DNA of 64,000 nt. Source: Tetrastigma voinierianum. Its lineage: Eukaryota > Streptophyta > Magnoliopsida > Vitales > Vitaceae. The DNA lies in contig JAEQBH010006863.1 of the NCBI GenBank assembly GCA_016808115.1, positions 62,001-126,000 on the forward strand, written 5' to 3'. Shown one piece after another: positions 1 through 11,880 of the stretch. Positions within the stretch are counted from its first letter, which is position 1. Each line of letters begins with the position of its first letter. Made by a program: the position numbers and the translations under genes. The notes under the pieces are model-generated. The model made no database searches and was not told the DNA's origin. It saw nothing but the letters and a program-made list of their open reading frames with translations.

Positions 1-710
1 AATATGGAATAAATAGAATGAAATAATAAAGGACATGAATTCTAGCCATGTAAAGAAAAGAGAATACATGTATAGTTGGTATATAAAGTGTGCCAGAATG
101 CATTCCTATGATGATAAGAGATATGTAGAGTGCTCTTATGAATATGAGAATAATGGATAGTGAATATTCATATATTACATGATAACAATAGTTATTCATG
201 TATGTGGGATATAAAATCAAAACGAATAAAATTTAGTCCGCATGACCAAGTAGACGGATAGATGGCATGCTATTAGGGATACAATTGTTAAATATATGTA
301 TATAGTTAGCCCCATTAGTCATTACTGCACCTCTTATATTTGGGTCATACAAAGATATTATAGATAGAAATCACTGTCATTTATACAAAGGATAGTACTC
401 CTGGGGTACATACACCTTTCCCGTATCGACTTCTGGGAAACGCAGCATGACACATGTAAAAAGAGATGAAGAGATATGGATAAATGAGACATGAATCATA
501 AACATAGGAAGTAATTTGTAAAATATAATGGAAATATAAAATACATGAATAGTCATTAATACTATGACTAAAATGATATGGAATTCGATAGACAAAGCAT
601 AGGAAGTTAGCATAGCACATGAGATTAACATAATTAATTAAATTATTCTTAATTGTGGTAAGTTCATGGATTATTGTAACTTACAAATATATAAGATTAT
701 ATATATATAT

Positions 711-792
<82 letters not shown>

Positions 793-1232
793 ATAGAAAG
801 TTGTATGAGTATTAGAATGTGATGATCACGGTTAGTGATCATCCATGTGAAGGATCCTACTAAGCTTTATGCTTAGCACCCGTGTTTATCCATGCAGGTA
901 CCGATGGCAAGTGGCTAGGAGAACAGACATTCCATATCAATATCAAAGGTCATCTCAGTGATAAGTGCTCACTTGCAGTGTTTCTTTTTAATGTTTTTTT
1001 CTAAACCGTATAATGTATATAAACTTTTAGTTACAATAAAAAGGGATTTGTAAATAATATGTAAGTGATGCTTTGAACGCTTCACATAGTGGGGTATGAT
1101 AGTGTGGTTCTGTAATATATGTTAAATTATATGATTATATGTAAGGAATGTTTGAGAACTACCCGCTTAATCGTTTAGTTCAGCTGCGGACAATTCCTTC
1201 CTAACATAGAGGTGGCAAGTTGGGGTGTCACA
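1..1232 (+). mobile_element. Solo LTR of family X, copy X0, cut by window start
   Basis: This is the 3' part of a long LTR that ends in GGGGTGTCACA at 1232. Its blocks at about 225-460 (a stretch with TATTAGGGATACA, TTAGCCCC, TTTGGGTCATACAA) and 860-930 (AAGCTT...GCAGGTACCGA) recur in the same order at 8950-9150 and 9345-9440, so it belongs to the same family as the copy at 7110-9705. No coding domain is visible and no internal region follows. The flank continues as E-derived coding remnant, so this is most simply a solo LTR inserted in the extra ORF of E. The left end and left TSD are outside the window. Confidence 0.6.
697..790. repeat. (AT)n microsatellite
   Basis: This is an almost uninterrupted AT dinucleotide run with one GAGA interruption near 711-714. 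It lies inside LTR copy X0. The sister copy at 7110-9705 lacks it, so it expanded after the copies separated. Confidence 0.95.
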
Positions 1233-2740
1233 AATACCAGCTGACCCCTTCCAATATCCAAGAGGTGTTCACTGACCCGAGGATTTTGTCGTCCGCCGAT
1301 GCCCGCTTGCATTTCAAGGCCCGGAACGCTAGAAGGCTGAAAGCCAAATAAACCTCCCCACTGACCATGACATTGGCCGAGGCTCGAGAGTCCAAACAAG
1401 CGGAAGAAATGGTCGTGGGCGACGACTTCCCACTCTTGCCTCCTCCTTGTTGCAACCCTCAGGAGAAGCGAAAGAGGCCTAGGGAATCCTCTTCTGATTC
1501 TCCGATCTAATCCAATCATCGGGCTCTACCCGTCAGGAGACGACCAAACCGCCCCGCGAGGAGGATTCTCGTGCACCTCCACCAAGGAGTCCTCATATGT
1601 TCCCTTTGTCGCTCCGCAACTAGCCCGGCCCACGGGCCTCCCCTAGGAACAACACTTCAGAGGAGAAATAATGATCAAGGAAGGTCACGAGATCCCACTC
1701 CCGCCGCCTAAGCATGTCAGTAAAGGGTAAGGAAGGCCGCTTAGGGCTCCACCTCAGCCCCGCCCGGCGGTAGAGACACCCCATCCCCGCCTATGGAGGC
1801 CCTAATGATGGATCCAACTCTATTCGGCGAAGCCGCTCCACGGACCGTGAGAAGAAGGTCACGATCATTGGCTCGATGTACGGATTTTTTGCGGACTCCA
1901 CACAGCTGGCATCGCGTAACTCTTTGTCCTTGCAAACGTTCCTTTTTTTCTCCTTAGTCTTCCCTTTTACTTATAGATTTCTTCCTTTTTTATTTATAGA
2001 TTATCGTAGATGGAACGATTTCTGACCTCGCATGGCCAGCATCAAGTGCGACTCCAAGACCAACTCCGCTTGACTCTCTCACCCGGGAGGAGCCTGAGCC
2101 TCGGGATCAGACTCCAAAGCACAGGCCAAGTCCAGGATTCTCGATTTGGAAAATGAGGTGACCGAGCTACGTCAAAAGCTGTCTGAGGCCTCAAGGGTGC
2201 GCGAAGTGCTGGGGAATCATATCAAGAAGATTCCTACTTAGAAGGTATGGCTAACTTAAAAACATGCCATCGCGTAGTTGTAGTCCACTATGCGGAAATT
2301 GAGGGCCCATTGTCGAAATTTACACCCGTCCGTAAACACACTCCCTCCTAACTTAAGGCCAAGGACTCCTTTTGTGTCGTAAAGAAAGTTCGCGCACTTG
2401 CGGAGCTGTAGGCTGACTACCAAGTCAAACTGCTTGCCCTTTACGTTGAATAACAATACGATTGGGCTACTCGGAGGGCTATGCGGCTGGCGAAGGTGCC
2501 GTTACGCAAGGTGATGGTGCCAAGTCCCCAAGGAATTCACTCAAGCCACCCCTGTCATCCGATTTTGTTCAACCGCTAACCTCCTGTGTGCGCCTACCAA
2601 GACGGCCAATCGCCTCAAGGTACCGTAGCCTCCCCCTTATGCCCCTCAGCGAAGGCACCTCAAAGGAGGCCGAGGCGACCAGCCTGGACCCATTCGTGAT
2701 TATCCTGGAGAAGGCTCCCTTCCCCCCTACTAATGTACCG
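1233..2740 (+). pseudogene. Degenerate extra ORF, antisense to pol of Tat element E
   Basis: The region is GC-richer than its flanks and reads on the plus strand in several frames broken by stops and shifts. Visible remnants are a heptad-like coiled coil at about 2128-2214 (LDLENEVTELRQKLSEASRV) and, at about 2416-2500, DYQVKLLALYVE, then a stop, then QYDWATRRAMRLA. Plant Tat-lineage elements are known to carry an extra ORF between integrase and the 3' LTR, in antisense in some families. That position and orientation fit here, because the pol of E is on the minus strand at higher coordinates. The N-terminal part lies beyond the solo LTR at 1-1232. Assignment to E is inference. An alternative is a fragment of an unrelated gypsy-type protein. 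Confidence 0.45.
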
Positions 2741-5648
2741 TGACAAACCCTAGGGGTATGTCTTGGGTGTAAAACCCCAACCTTGTTGAATTATAATGGT
2801 AGTTGTTGAACTGATTAGAGGTCCAATGATAGAAGCGATGGTAGATTAGAATTGAGAACGCCAGACGTCATTTGGGCATAAAGTGAAATTTTTCGGGAAA
2901 TTTTCACCTGATGCCCTAAGGAATAGTAATTCTTCTTATTATATCCTGGATGGAGGGGTTTGTAGAGGACTTTAGAAATTTCGCCCTAAGGACTTCTCAA
3001 CCGATATTGTACAGAATCGAGATTTAAGTTAATAGTGATTTCCGATCAAATTGAGCTCACGCGAAATTTTTCGAAAATTGGGCCAAAAATACAAAAATGT
3101 CCGGAATAAATCATAGAGTCTAACGAAACTGAAACGGAGTCCGTTTGAATAGTTTCCAGGCGATCCGAACGTAATTCGGATAATAATACGCTTATCATTC
3201 TGATTCGATTAATGATTCCAACCCATTTTTCGTGATTTCGTGAGCCCTGAATCCACCGTGAAGGATTTAATTAATATTTCATGGTCAATGTGAAGTTTAG
3301 ATCGCACCATAGAATATTTTTGACGTTTAATTCCAGATAAAAGCAAGATATGTGAAACTGGTGATAAAAGCCATATAAGGAGAGATATTTTATTGTGAGA
3401 GCCAATCAAACCTTTCTTAATGGCTAAGTTACGACAAATATCATGAGAATGGACCAAATGAGATTCTCGACCTAAGTGCAATTTTAGCAAGTTGTGTGGG
3501 TCAAAATATAAATTTAAGAAAATGAAATTGGCCTTGCAAGAGGAGAGAGCTCACATACCCATGAGAAAAGAGAGAAGCAAAGAGAGAAAAGAAAGGAAAG
3601 AAAGAGAAAGGGAAGAAACGTAGTCGCCAAGGTGGAGCAAGGTGAGATGTGATTTTTCCTCTTCCTTCAAAGCCAAGTGATCTCAAGTGGTATCAAGTTA
3701 TAAGTCGGGCAACCAAGAGGTCAATGCAAAACCTGACAGGTGCGATTTTATGTTTTCGGCGCCTAATGTCTGATTTTTGTATGGATGTTAAATTAGTGGT
3801 ATTTAAGGTTTAATGATGATGATTTTGATATAAATCTGGAGAAAGAAATGGATTAGGCTAGGTTTTGAAAATAAAGTGAGTGATTTGTTAGGGTTTTTGA
3901 TAGAATTTTTTGTGTGATATGTTGAAATTGTTAGGATTAGTGAAATTGAGGTATAAGACATTAGATTTATTTGATAAAAAGTCAATAAATAAGAACAAAA
4001 TTGAATATGGTCTGTGTGTGTTTCGCCAAAACAAAAAAGTAATAAAGCTCTATATAGTTTATATTCATATTAAAGTAATATTAATCCTTAGAAATGCATT
4101 TAATTTGTTAGAAATAAAAAAGGATTTTGAACTGATGCGTCATGGCCTACTTCAAAGCAGCAAATATCTTGGTCATTTCCTAGTTCTGCATTTTCTTCGC
4201 AGTTAACAGCAACGTGACGTGTCGGCGGAAAACGACCGTGGCGGTATCAAACGGAAGTTATATGGTTAATGTTTAATTCAAACGTTTTTCAAAATGAAAA
4301 GGATCATCGACGAAACTAATCACATAATGTTTGATCGTTTAACGCAGATAAACCATTTCGAACAAGTCGCGAACGATTCCAACGTCAAAACAGCGTCAAC
4401 AATATTATATGTTATTAATAACACACGGCAACAAGCGTTATATATATACGATTGATCTTTATCTGAATATACATCGATTTAACATAAGAAGATACATACG
4501 TTATATTATAAGTTTAAAATGCAAAGACATGTCGATATGGTGGTTTCAATGATGCAAAGACGGAAACGATTCGAGAATGTATTTTTATTAAATGTCACCC
4601 ACGTTACACCTAACCTATGATTCCATGACCCAGATCTGCTGAGTGTCCAAGTGCAAGGATTTTAGAAAGTTGCAGTTAACAGAAGGAGGGAAACAGATTT
4701 TAGGCATAATATTCTTACACGTGATAAGGTGTTATGATCTGAACCCTATGCAAAAGGAAGCCCTCAGCCAGAGTGGTTATGACCGATCAGACTGCCCCTC
4801 ACCGCCGCACTGAAATCGTTTCGTTGCTTACTCCCTGCCTCCATTAGAAAGAAAGTTTAAAGTATAAATTGATTTTTAATTGAATAAGTATTCATTACTT
4901 TGATATATACTGAAAATGTTGTCGAATGAAAATGTATAATTAACGAGCTCCTTTACCACTCTTTCCGTATGTTTCAAAACATTTCCAACCGAGACAAGTA
5001 ATCAAGTAGAGCATCCCCGCGCAAAGGAGTCGAGCTATCGAGAGACAAATGTCTCAGACTCATTGTATATATATTTTGCATATTGTATATGTTGAGTATT
5101 TTGTCAGCAAGCGATGTGTATATATGTATATATTTTGGAAAAGGAACTACGTGGGCTTTGATCCTCGGGCAGGATCGAGGTATCGCCATGGCTCATGAGT
5201 CCGGCTCAAGCCTTAACTTTTTATAAACCGTGCATGGAATTGAAGAAGTTTTGAATGTTTTGATGATTGAAGTAAATAAATGTATATGTGTATATATTGT
5301 GCTTGATTGAGATGTGTGCTTAATTGGGTTGTGGACGAGGAGTCCTAAAATGGAAGTTGAGAATTGAAAGATTAGAAGTTTTTTTTTAATGTTTTCGCAG
5401 GTTTTTGTAAATTTGGGAAAATCCGAAAAACAAAGGAAACTCTGGCCGATTTTCTAAAAATCTATGTTTGAAAAAAAAAAAAATTTACTCACTTCACTCC
5501 GCATTATTTTCTAAAGATATGTTAAGGATTGTAAAGGGGTTCGCTCCATGGATTTTATTTGATTGTTTTGAGGAAAAGTTTCTATATCCGTTAGAGTGCC
5601 GAGAGGTCCCCTCGGGTTCATGAGGTTAATTCGGGTCGGGATCCTTCA
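2741..5648 (+). mobile_element. Probable solo LTR, chromovirus-like (Tekay/Del style)
   Basis: The sequence starts TGACAAACCCTAGGGG and has no coding domain over about 2.9 kb. Like the LTR at 20876, it has an early zone rich in AAATTTTTCG-type words (2880-3080) and a purine-rich GAGAAAGAGAGAAG tract (about 3540-3620), as expected of a plus-oriented LTR leader. It separates the extra ORF and the pol-proximal repeats of E. The right end is uncertain. I placed it after GGATCCTTCA at 5648, where the flank changes character. GTACC (2735-2739) and GTACT (5653-5657) are possible remains of a TSD but do not abut clean ends. Confidence 0.45.
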
Positions 5649-5837
5649 CTGGGTACTCTTTGTTTTTGGCAATGGAATATTTTGTCAACCCCATTTTTGT
5701 GTTGTTGTCTGATACTTTTTATTGGAACTTCCAAGTGACTTTCAAGCACGGCTTCTATTCGTGTGATTCCTAGCCCTTTGGTTTATTATTCCGAGTATAA
5801 CATCTCGTGTAGAACATAAGTCTCCCCTCTTACAAGG
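5649..5837. other. Untranslated remnant of E between repeats and LTR insertion
   Basis: This is a short AT-rich stretch with no ORF or recognisable motif. By position it should be part of the post-pol untranslated region of element E. Confidence 0.35.
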
Positions 5838-6025
5838 CTCATCTCATGGAGATCATCCTAGAGAGGTTAGGGTTTCCCTCCCGCTATAGTGCTTCCCGCC
5901 TACTAAGCTCATCTCACGGAGACCATCTCGGAGGTTTCCTCCTACTAGCTCATCTCATGAAGAATGACCCCTGGTGGAGGCTTCCTCGCCTACCAGCTCA
6001 TCTCATGGAGACCAATGCGTACAAC
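5838..6025 (-). repeat. Short tandem repeats downstream of the E integrase
   Basis: There are four copies of a unit beginning CTCATCTCATGGAGA, at about 5838, 5908, 5949 and 5997. The spacings of about 70, 41 and 48 bases show unequal internal deletions. Each copy is followed by a GAGG.TTTCC / CCTACTAG segment. Tandem repeats between integrase and the 3' LTR are common in the Tat lineage, which fits the position directly 3' of the integrase stop on the minus strand. Confidence 0.8.
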
Positions 6026-6042
6026 TCATGATTGCTAGGGTA

Positions 6043-6549
6043 TTACTTGAAATATTTTTTCAAATAATGGAGTTCCATGGTCGAGGCTCTACTTCGCCTC
6101 CTAGCGATCAGACATGTATGCTCCTTTGTAATCAGCTGGCCACGATGATGTAGGGTCCTTCCTGGGCTTGGGTTTTAGCTTCCTTCCAAAGGTTCGCAGA
6201 AGACCATCTCTTGCACGTTCCGGCTCGGCAAACTTTTCCCGCTGCTGTGCTCCTGTCGGGTACTCGATCATTCATATGGTTGCCCTCTCCCTTCTTTCTT
6301 CAAGCTCATCCAATGCCTATGAGAGCTCGGCAGGTTCGCTTACGCTAAGTGGTCCGAGCCTAGTCTCGATAGGAATTTGCATCATCTGCGCCGAACGCAA
6401 GGGCATACGGGGTCCACCTGGTGGGTTGCCTTGAAGTTGTACAATAAACCTAAAGCGCTTATTAGCAATTCATCCACCCACTTCCCTTTCGTTGTTGTCA
6501 AGCACTTTTTCAAGTATTTGAGCAAAGTTTTGTTCATGACCTCGGCCTA
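6043..6549 (-). pseudogene. E integrase, C-terminal half (Ty3/gypsy, Tat)
   Basis: Read on the minus strand from 6544, the reading starts EVMNKTLLKYLKKCL, then KGKWVDELL, and runs to a C-terminal block ending LKKYFK near 6045. These match the end of the integrase core and the C-terminal domain of gypsy integrases, where the usual order is AEVTN.TLL...WVDEL...PWN...LKKYY. Two frame changes and several stops are present. The N-terminal half is at 44064-44570. The split falls exactly at the insertion of element D, flanked by GCCTA (6545-6549) and GCCTG (44059-44063). In an intact element this enzyme would integrate the cDNA. Here it cannot be made. Confidence 0.88.
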
Positions 6550-7109
6550 TGTTCAATAATTGGCATAGCTACCAAAGACTTTGTTAAGTCCTTGGCAACA
6601 ACACCAAAAACTCGATAGCAATTATCCGCAATCACACGGGTCGCACAAGTAATTCAATGGACTAACAAGTCCAGATATTGATCCCACAAGGAAGCGTGGG
6701 TTTTAAGAGGATCGAAGTAATTCAGCATCAAGTCGCTCACTATTCAACGACTGTAGGGGGTGAGGAGGAATATTTTCTAATCTAAACTAAACTAAAAAGA
6801 AAATAAAAGAAAACAAAGTAGGGTTTAATCAATGTCCACTCACAAGGAATGGAGTAATATTAAGGATAAAACTCAAGGAAATATTCTAGGGTTGATTGTC
6901 TCCATTGATGCATTTATGGATTATATTCATTAAGCGTTGATTAAGTGAACGTGCACTTGTGCATGTTCAAGGAATCCGATATGAGGTTTACATTGTCGTG
7001 TCTCCCCTCAATTTCTTACACCAACTCCCTATTCTCCTTTCGGTCCATCTAGGTCATTAAATGTGATACTTTTCTAAGGTAGCTCTTTCCTTGGGAATCC
7101 TATTGGTCA

Positions 7110-9705
7110 TGTAACACCCCAAATTATACCCTAGTAGTATTATAACATGTTTAAGGTATAATAAAAGTAAATGTGTATTTTTTCAGGATTTAAATGCTAT
7201 GTGAGAAAATGATAAACCCTAATTAATTCAAGAGTTAAGGGTAAAATAGTAAAACGTTTACATTAAGTGACTCCAAAGGTCATAAATGAAGCATATATAT
7301 GCTTAATTAGAAATTATAATAAGTTATCAGGCAATTGTAATGGAAGAGGACTAAATGTAAAAAGAGAAAGCTAAACAAAAATGAGAAAAGTCAAACAAGG
7401 CCTTGTACATGAAAAGAGGATAAGACCATATTTGGTCTCTTAAATGACATATTTTCTCATATTTGGAAAATGAGAGCTAGGGCTACTTGGGGAGCAGCAA
7501 CAAGAAATTAGGGCTCTCTCCTTAGTCTTGGGCTCTATTTTGCTAAAATGTAGAAAGAGAGAAAGAAGAAGAAATAAGAGAAAAAGAGAAGAGATGAAGA
7601 GAAGGTTTCAAGAAAATTAAGGTTAGGAAACTACCCTAATTTCTACCTCTTTGTTTTGTTGTTTTTGTTGGTTTGATTTGGGTTTAAAGTTGGTTTTGAT
7701 TGATTGGTTGTGGCCCTCAATTGAGGAATTTTTATATAAAGAAAATGTTAGGGTTTTAAGGGAGATGCTGTCAAAATATTTCCAAAACCCGTGTTTTTGT
7801 TTTGGTCATAACTTGGTCATTAGTCATCCATATTGAGTGATTCTAGTTGGGAAAGAACCCTAAGAGGTAAACCTACAAAATTATAGAAGGTACCAAGAAG
7901 CAAACCTGACCCTAAGTCCCTTGTTTTTGAGACTTAAGTGAAAATACGGCTAAGCTACCAGGTTATCCTCTGTTTTGGTATCGTTTTGGTGTTTAGGTCA
8001 TAAGTTGAGTTTCACTCATCCAAATTGAGTGATTAAAATTTTTGGATAAAATAGACTTCTAGAAGAACAATTTCCTTGGAAGAAGTATATTCAAATTTGG
8101 ACCCCATTGTACCCAGAAATTCGTCAAAGTGGAGCTCGATTTGCAAGAAATTTCTGGTTATGTTTTGAAAATAGAGTAGTCCCAGTTGTTTAAGACATAT
8201 CTTAAGTTTTGGTGCTCCGAATTGGATTATTCCAATTGGAGAAGAACCCTTAGTACCGTACCTTCAAATAAGTAGAAGGAACTAGTGTCAAATTATGGAG
8301 TTAAGACCCCTGAAATTGGTTTATCTGACAATTGTAAACTGACAACCGACTCGCCAGGGCATTAAAATGCCATAGCTTGAGTTTGGATAATTCAATTGGA
8401 GTGATTCAAATTTCTGAGTAAAAATAGATTCATAGATCAGCGCATGAAGGAAATATGTTGAGATTTCAAACTCACTGCACTTTAAATTAAGGGAAGTTTT
8501 AGAATTCTCGCTTGGGGAGATGATTTTCATGTCTTTTACTATAGAACTTTAAAACATCTTGATGTCTCTTATATGGTTTTTTGGTATCTTAGAAGATGGT
8601 TTTGAATGAGAATATTTCGGTATAAAGGAATTGAGGTAAGTAAATGAAATTGCATATAAATTATAAGAGTGGTTATTATATGAAATTGTGTACATCGACG
8701 TGATTATGATAGTTTCTTATATGAAATCTGATCACATGAACAGAAATAAAAGAATGTTTGATATATGAACTGCAAGACAAGAATGAACCCGAGAATATGA
8801 GCATACAAGCTGTGATAAATGTAACAATCATCTCACAAGTATAAAGGAATAATGATTTGTAAGTATCCCATATGAATACATGTGATTGTAATTATCCATA
8901 TATATGAGATATGAATAGTCTGATATCTCTAACTTGGATAAAAACTTAATAAGCCCGATGGTCTACTTATGTTCTCGAGTAGATGGACAAGTAGGCATGC
9001 CTATTAGGGATACAGATGCTGCAACATATAGATATAATTAGCCCCGTTTGGGTCATACAAGATAGTATACAGAGATCACTGCCTCAGATGTTGATAAGAC
9101 TCAGTACATACGCTTCTTCTCTCGTATCCACTTCTTTAGAATATGCAGGCATGACATAAGATGAGATGAAATATTTTTTTAATGTTTCTAAATGACATGA
9201 AACATGGAAACTACATGAAATGAAAAATATGAAATGATATATGTAATTGAATTATAATGATATGAGAAGTAATATGTAATACGAATAAAATGTTATAAAG
9301 GGTCAGACGATCGTTATAGTAGTCGTCCATATTTATGGATTCCCACTAAGCTATAAAGCTTAGTACGATTGTTTATCCTTGTAGGTACCGAAGAGGACGT
9401 CCGTGATATTTCGCATACAACAAGGCCAACACAACTGTAGGAATCCATCACAGGTAGGTTTGAATCGATTTTGTAAATGTAAATGTAAGATTTTGGAGAC
9501 AGTGTAAATGTAAAAGTACAAGTAAATGTGACTCAAAATATATGTACAGGACATTGTAAATACCACTACGGTGGATGTATATGAAATATTTTTGTTAATT
9601 TTATATTTTCAAGATAATTGTTTAGAATTATATAAGGTAACAGGTTTATAGTTCTCGTATTTGTGATTAATCTTTTCCTACACGAGTGCCCGGTCAGGGG
9701 AGTCA
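7110..9705 (+). mobile_element. Solo LTR X1 of family X
   Basis: This LTR starts TGTAACACCCC and ends GGGGAGTCA. It is flanked by GGTCA at 7105-7109 and GGTCA at 9706-9710, a perfect 5-bp TSD. It lies in the D LTR, whose sister copy is uninterrupted at 42715. No coding domain is present. The 3' third matches the LTR at 1-1232, and the segment 9345-9440 (CACTAAGC...GTAGGTACCGAAGAGGA...CAACACAACTGTAGG) also matches 16636-16740 in X3. Confidence 0.85.
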
Positions 9706-10479
9706 GGTCATTTGTAACGCCCTCAAAATATCCTAGAATTTTATAATGATTTTATTATATATTCCGGGTATGAATTGAGCCAAACTTAAGTTTTTCCAGG
9801 AAAATTGATAAATTGTGAAATGTGAAATGAATATGTGAGCATATGATTAAATTTATATGCTAAAAATGAGAAATTGATCAACTTGGAAATAAAACCCAAG
9901 TGTAAAAATGGCAAATTTGGAATTGGTAAAATGAGGACCTAAGGGTCAAGAATAGAATAAGCTTAAATGCTAAAGTGAAATAAATGATAAATGAAAGTGA
10001 AATGAAGACCAAAAATGAGAAAAATGAGAAATGGAATTTTTGTGTAGGCCAAACATGGCCTTACACTTAAATGGGGTTTAAAGACCACCCTTGTCTAGGA
10101 AGCTCATTTGAGCAACCTCGCTTTTGGAAGAGAAAGAGAGGAGAAAAGGGAGAAGAGCTGTATTTCTCAAGAAGATCAAGTTTTGGTTGGGTTTCTTCCC
10201 ATTTTCGCTTCCTTTGTGATCAAGCAAACTTAGAAGTGAAGATTTGAAGAGGCTAAGGTAAGAAAACAAACAAAAACCCTAACTTCATCTTTAGATTTTG
10301 ATTTTGGGAAAGCTCCTCAACTTAAGAAAAGGTAGCTTTTCTGTGCTAAAACCAATTTTTGGAGTTGTTTTGGGTGGATTTCATGGTAGGTTTTGTTTGT
10401 GGATGACGGAGGAGGTTTATTAAAGAAAAGAGTGAGAGATGGCAAAATCTACCATTTCCCTAAAAGGGGCATCTCAGCT

Positions 10480-10600
10480 TTACTCAAGACCCAAAGTTGG
10501 TACCACCATCTGTGTAGGAAGTGGTACCCATCGATCAAAGTGGCACACCATTCACCATAGCGAGGATCTGCACCACTCGATCAAAGTAATGTGTTGTCAC
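10480..10600 (+). repeat. Clustered short repeats GGTACC / ATCGATCAAAG in LTR X2
   Basis: Near the middle of the LTR, GTTGGTACCACC and GTGGTACCCATCGATCAAAG are followed by CACTCGATCAAAG. The cores GGTACC and ATCGAT are palindromic. The cluster sits at a position comparable to the palindrome clusters of the other LTR families here. Confidence 0.5.
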
Positions 10601-11127
10601 ATGTTTCCAAAGAGTCCCGTTTTGTACCCTCAGACCGTTAAGTCTTGTATTCAGACACCGGGATTGTTTAGTAACCCTAATAAAGGCTTAATGGGGGGTT
10701 CATATAAGAGTATACGAGAGAGAAAACATACCCACTTTCGCCACCGAGGCGAAGCTTCAATTCATTAAGTGTGATAATTGTTTACCCACCGTGCGTGGTG
10801 TATTTATATTTGACTAAGGGCTGGTGAAGATCACCTAAACTAGGAGTGAGATCGAAGAAAGAGAAACGAGAGCCAACAATTTCGGTTAGTTCTTCGAACC
10901 TCTATTCCAATTCAAGTATTGTTAGTTCTTGTTTCACCGTAATTGTATTCGAATTTCAAGTGTTTTGGTAGTTTACCAAATAAATCTGAAATTTATATGG
11001 AATGAGTATATCTTTGAAATGATATTATGAAAGTGCATATGGATTTGAAATGTTTGACAATTAATTGAATTGTAAACGACCACAAGTCTTGACATTCGAA
11101 TCGAACTGATATACCAAATTACCAACA

Positions 11128-11345
11128 TGGCGAGACGCACCAATTCCCAAGATCCGTCGCGAAGGCAAACCGAATTTTTCAATGTCCCACATGGTGGATG
11201 CACCAATTCCGCATCCTTCACGATGGTGTATGGTATTGTTAAAATGTCCTACCTGACGCGATGCACCAATTCCAAGATCCGTCATGATGGATACAGATAC
11301 TTTTAAATGACCACTTGGCGAGATGCACCAATTGGCATCCGTCAT
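11128..11345 (+). repeat. 62-63 bp tandem repeat, four copies
   Basis: CACCAATT recurs at 11139, 11201, 11264 and 11327, within a longer unit GATGCACCAATTCC...ATCCGTCATGATGG. The period of 62-63 bases is close to 21 codons, which produces a spurious repetitive reading frame on the minus strand. Confidence 0.85.
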
Positions 11346-11350
11346 GATGG

Positions 11351-11880
11351 GAAACCGAAATTGTTAAATATGTAAGCACATTACCGAATGACAAAAAGGA
11401 CGGGATTCACCGAATGAAATCAGTCATGAATGTGAATTAAATAGACAAAGTGAAATAACAAACTTTGATGAGTGTAAATGGGATTTGTAAACTAAATACA
11501 TCCTTCGGAGTATATGTTTGAATTTCATGATTTGAGTTAAATAAATCGTCGTGATGTGAAAATGCACATTTTGATATGATCTGATTTAGAAAGTGAAAGC
11601 ATGTGAAAATGCATGTTTTGATAAGGATCAATGATTTTTGCAGTTGCTAAGAAAAACAGCAAGCATTTATATAGTTTGATATAAGAGGCATGAACCGAAA
11701 TTGTTAGGTGTGTAATCACATCATCGAATGACAAAAAGGACGGGATTCACCAAGCTGAACCAGTCGTGAATGTAAATGGGATAGTCAAGTGATATAGCAA
11801 ACTGATATGAACAAAATGATTGTAACCAAACATTCTTAAGAGTGTATGTTTGAATCTCATGAATTTAATTCGATGAATGA
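11351..11880 (+). repeat. Direct duplication of about 190 bp, offset 340
   Basis: Segment 11351-11540 (ACCGAAATTGTTA...GACAAAAAGGACGGGATTCACC...GTATGTTTGAATTTCATGA) is repeated at 11691-11880 in the same orientation, with substitutions. It is a local duplication inside LTR X2. Confidence 0.8.

Noticed and set aside
11061..11345. Repetitive minus-strand frame with a GIGAS-type period of 21 residues
   Set aside because: It results from the 63-bp tandem repeat in LTR X2, not from a repeat protein.
11128..11345. Possible CRISPR-like array
   Set aside because: Copies diverge along their full length, with no conserved repeat and variable spacer pattern, in a plant LTR.
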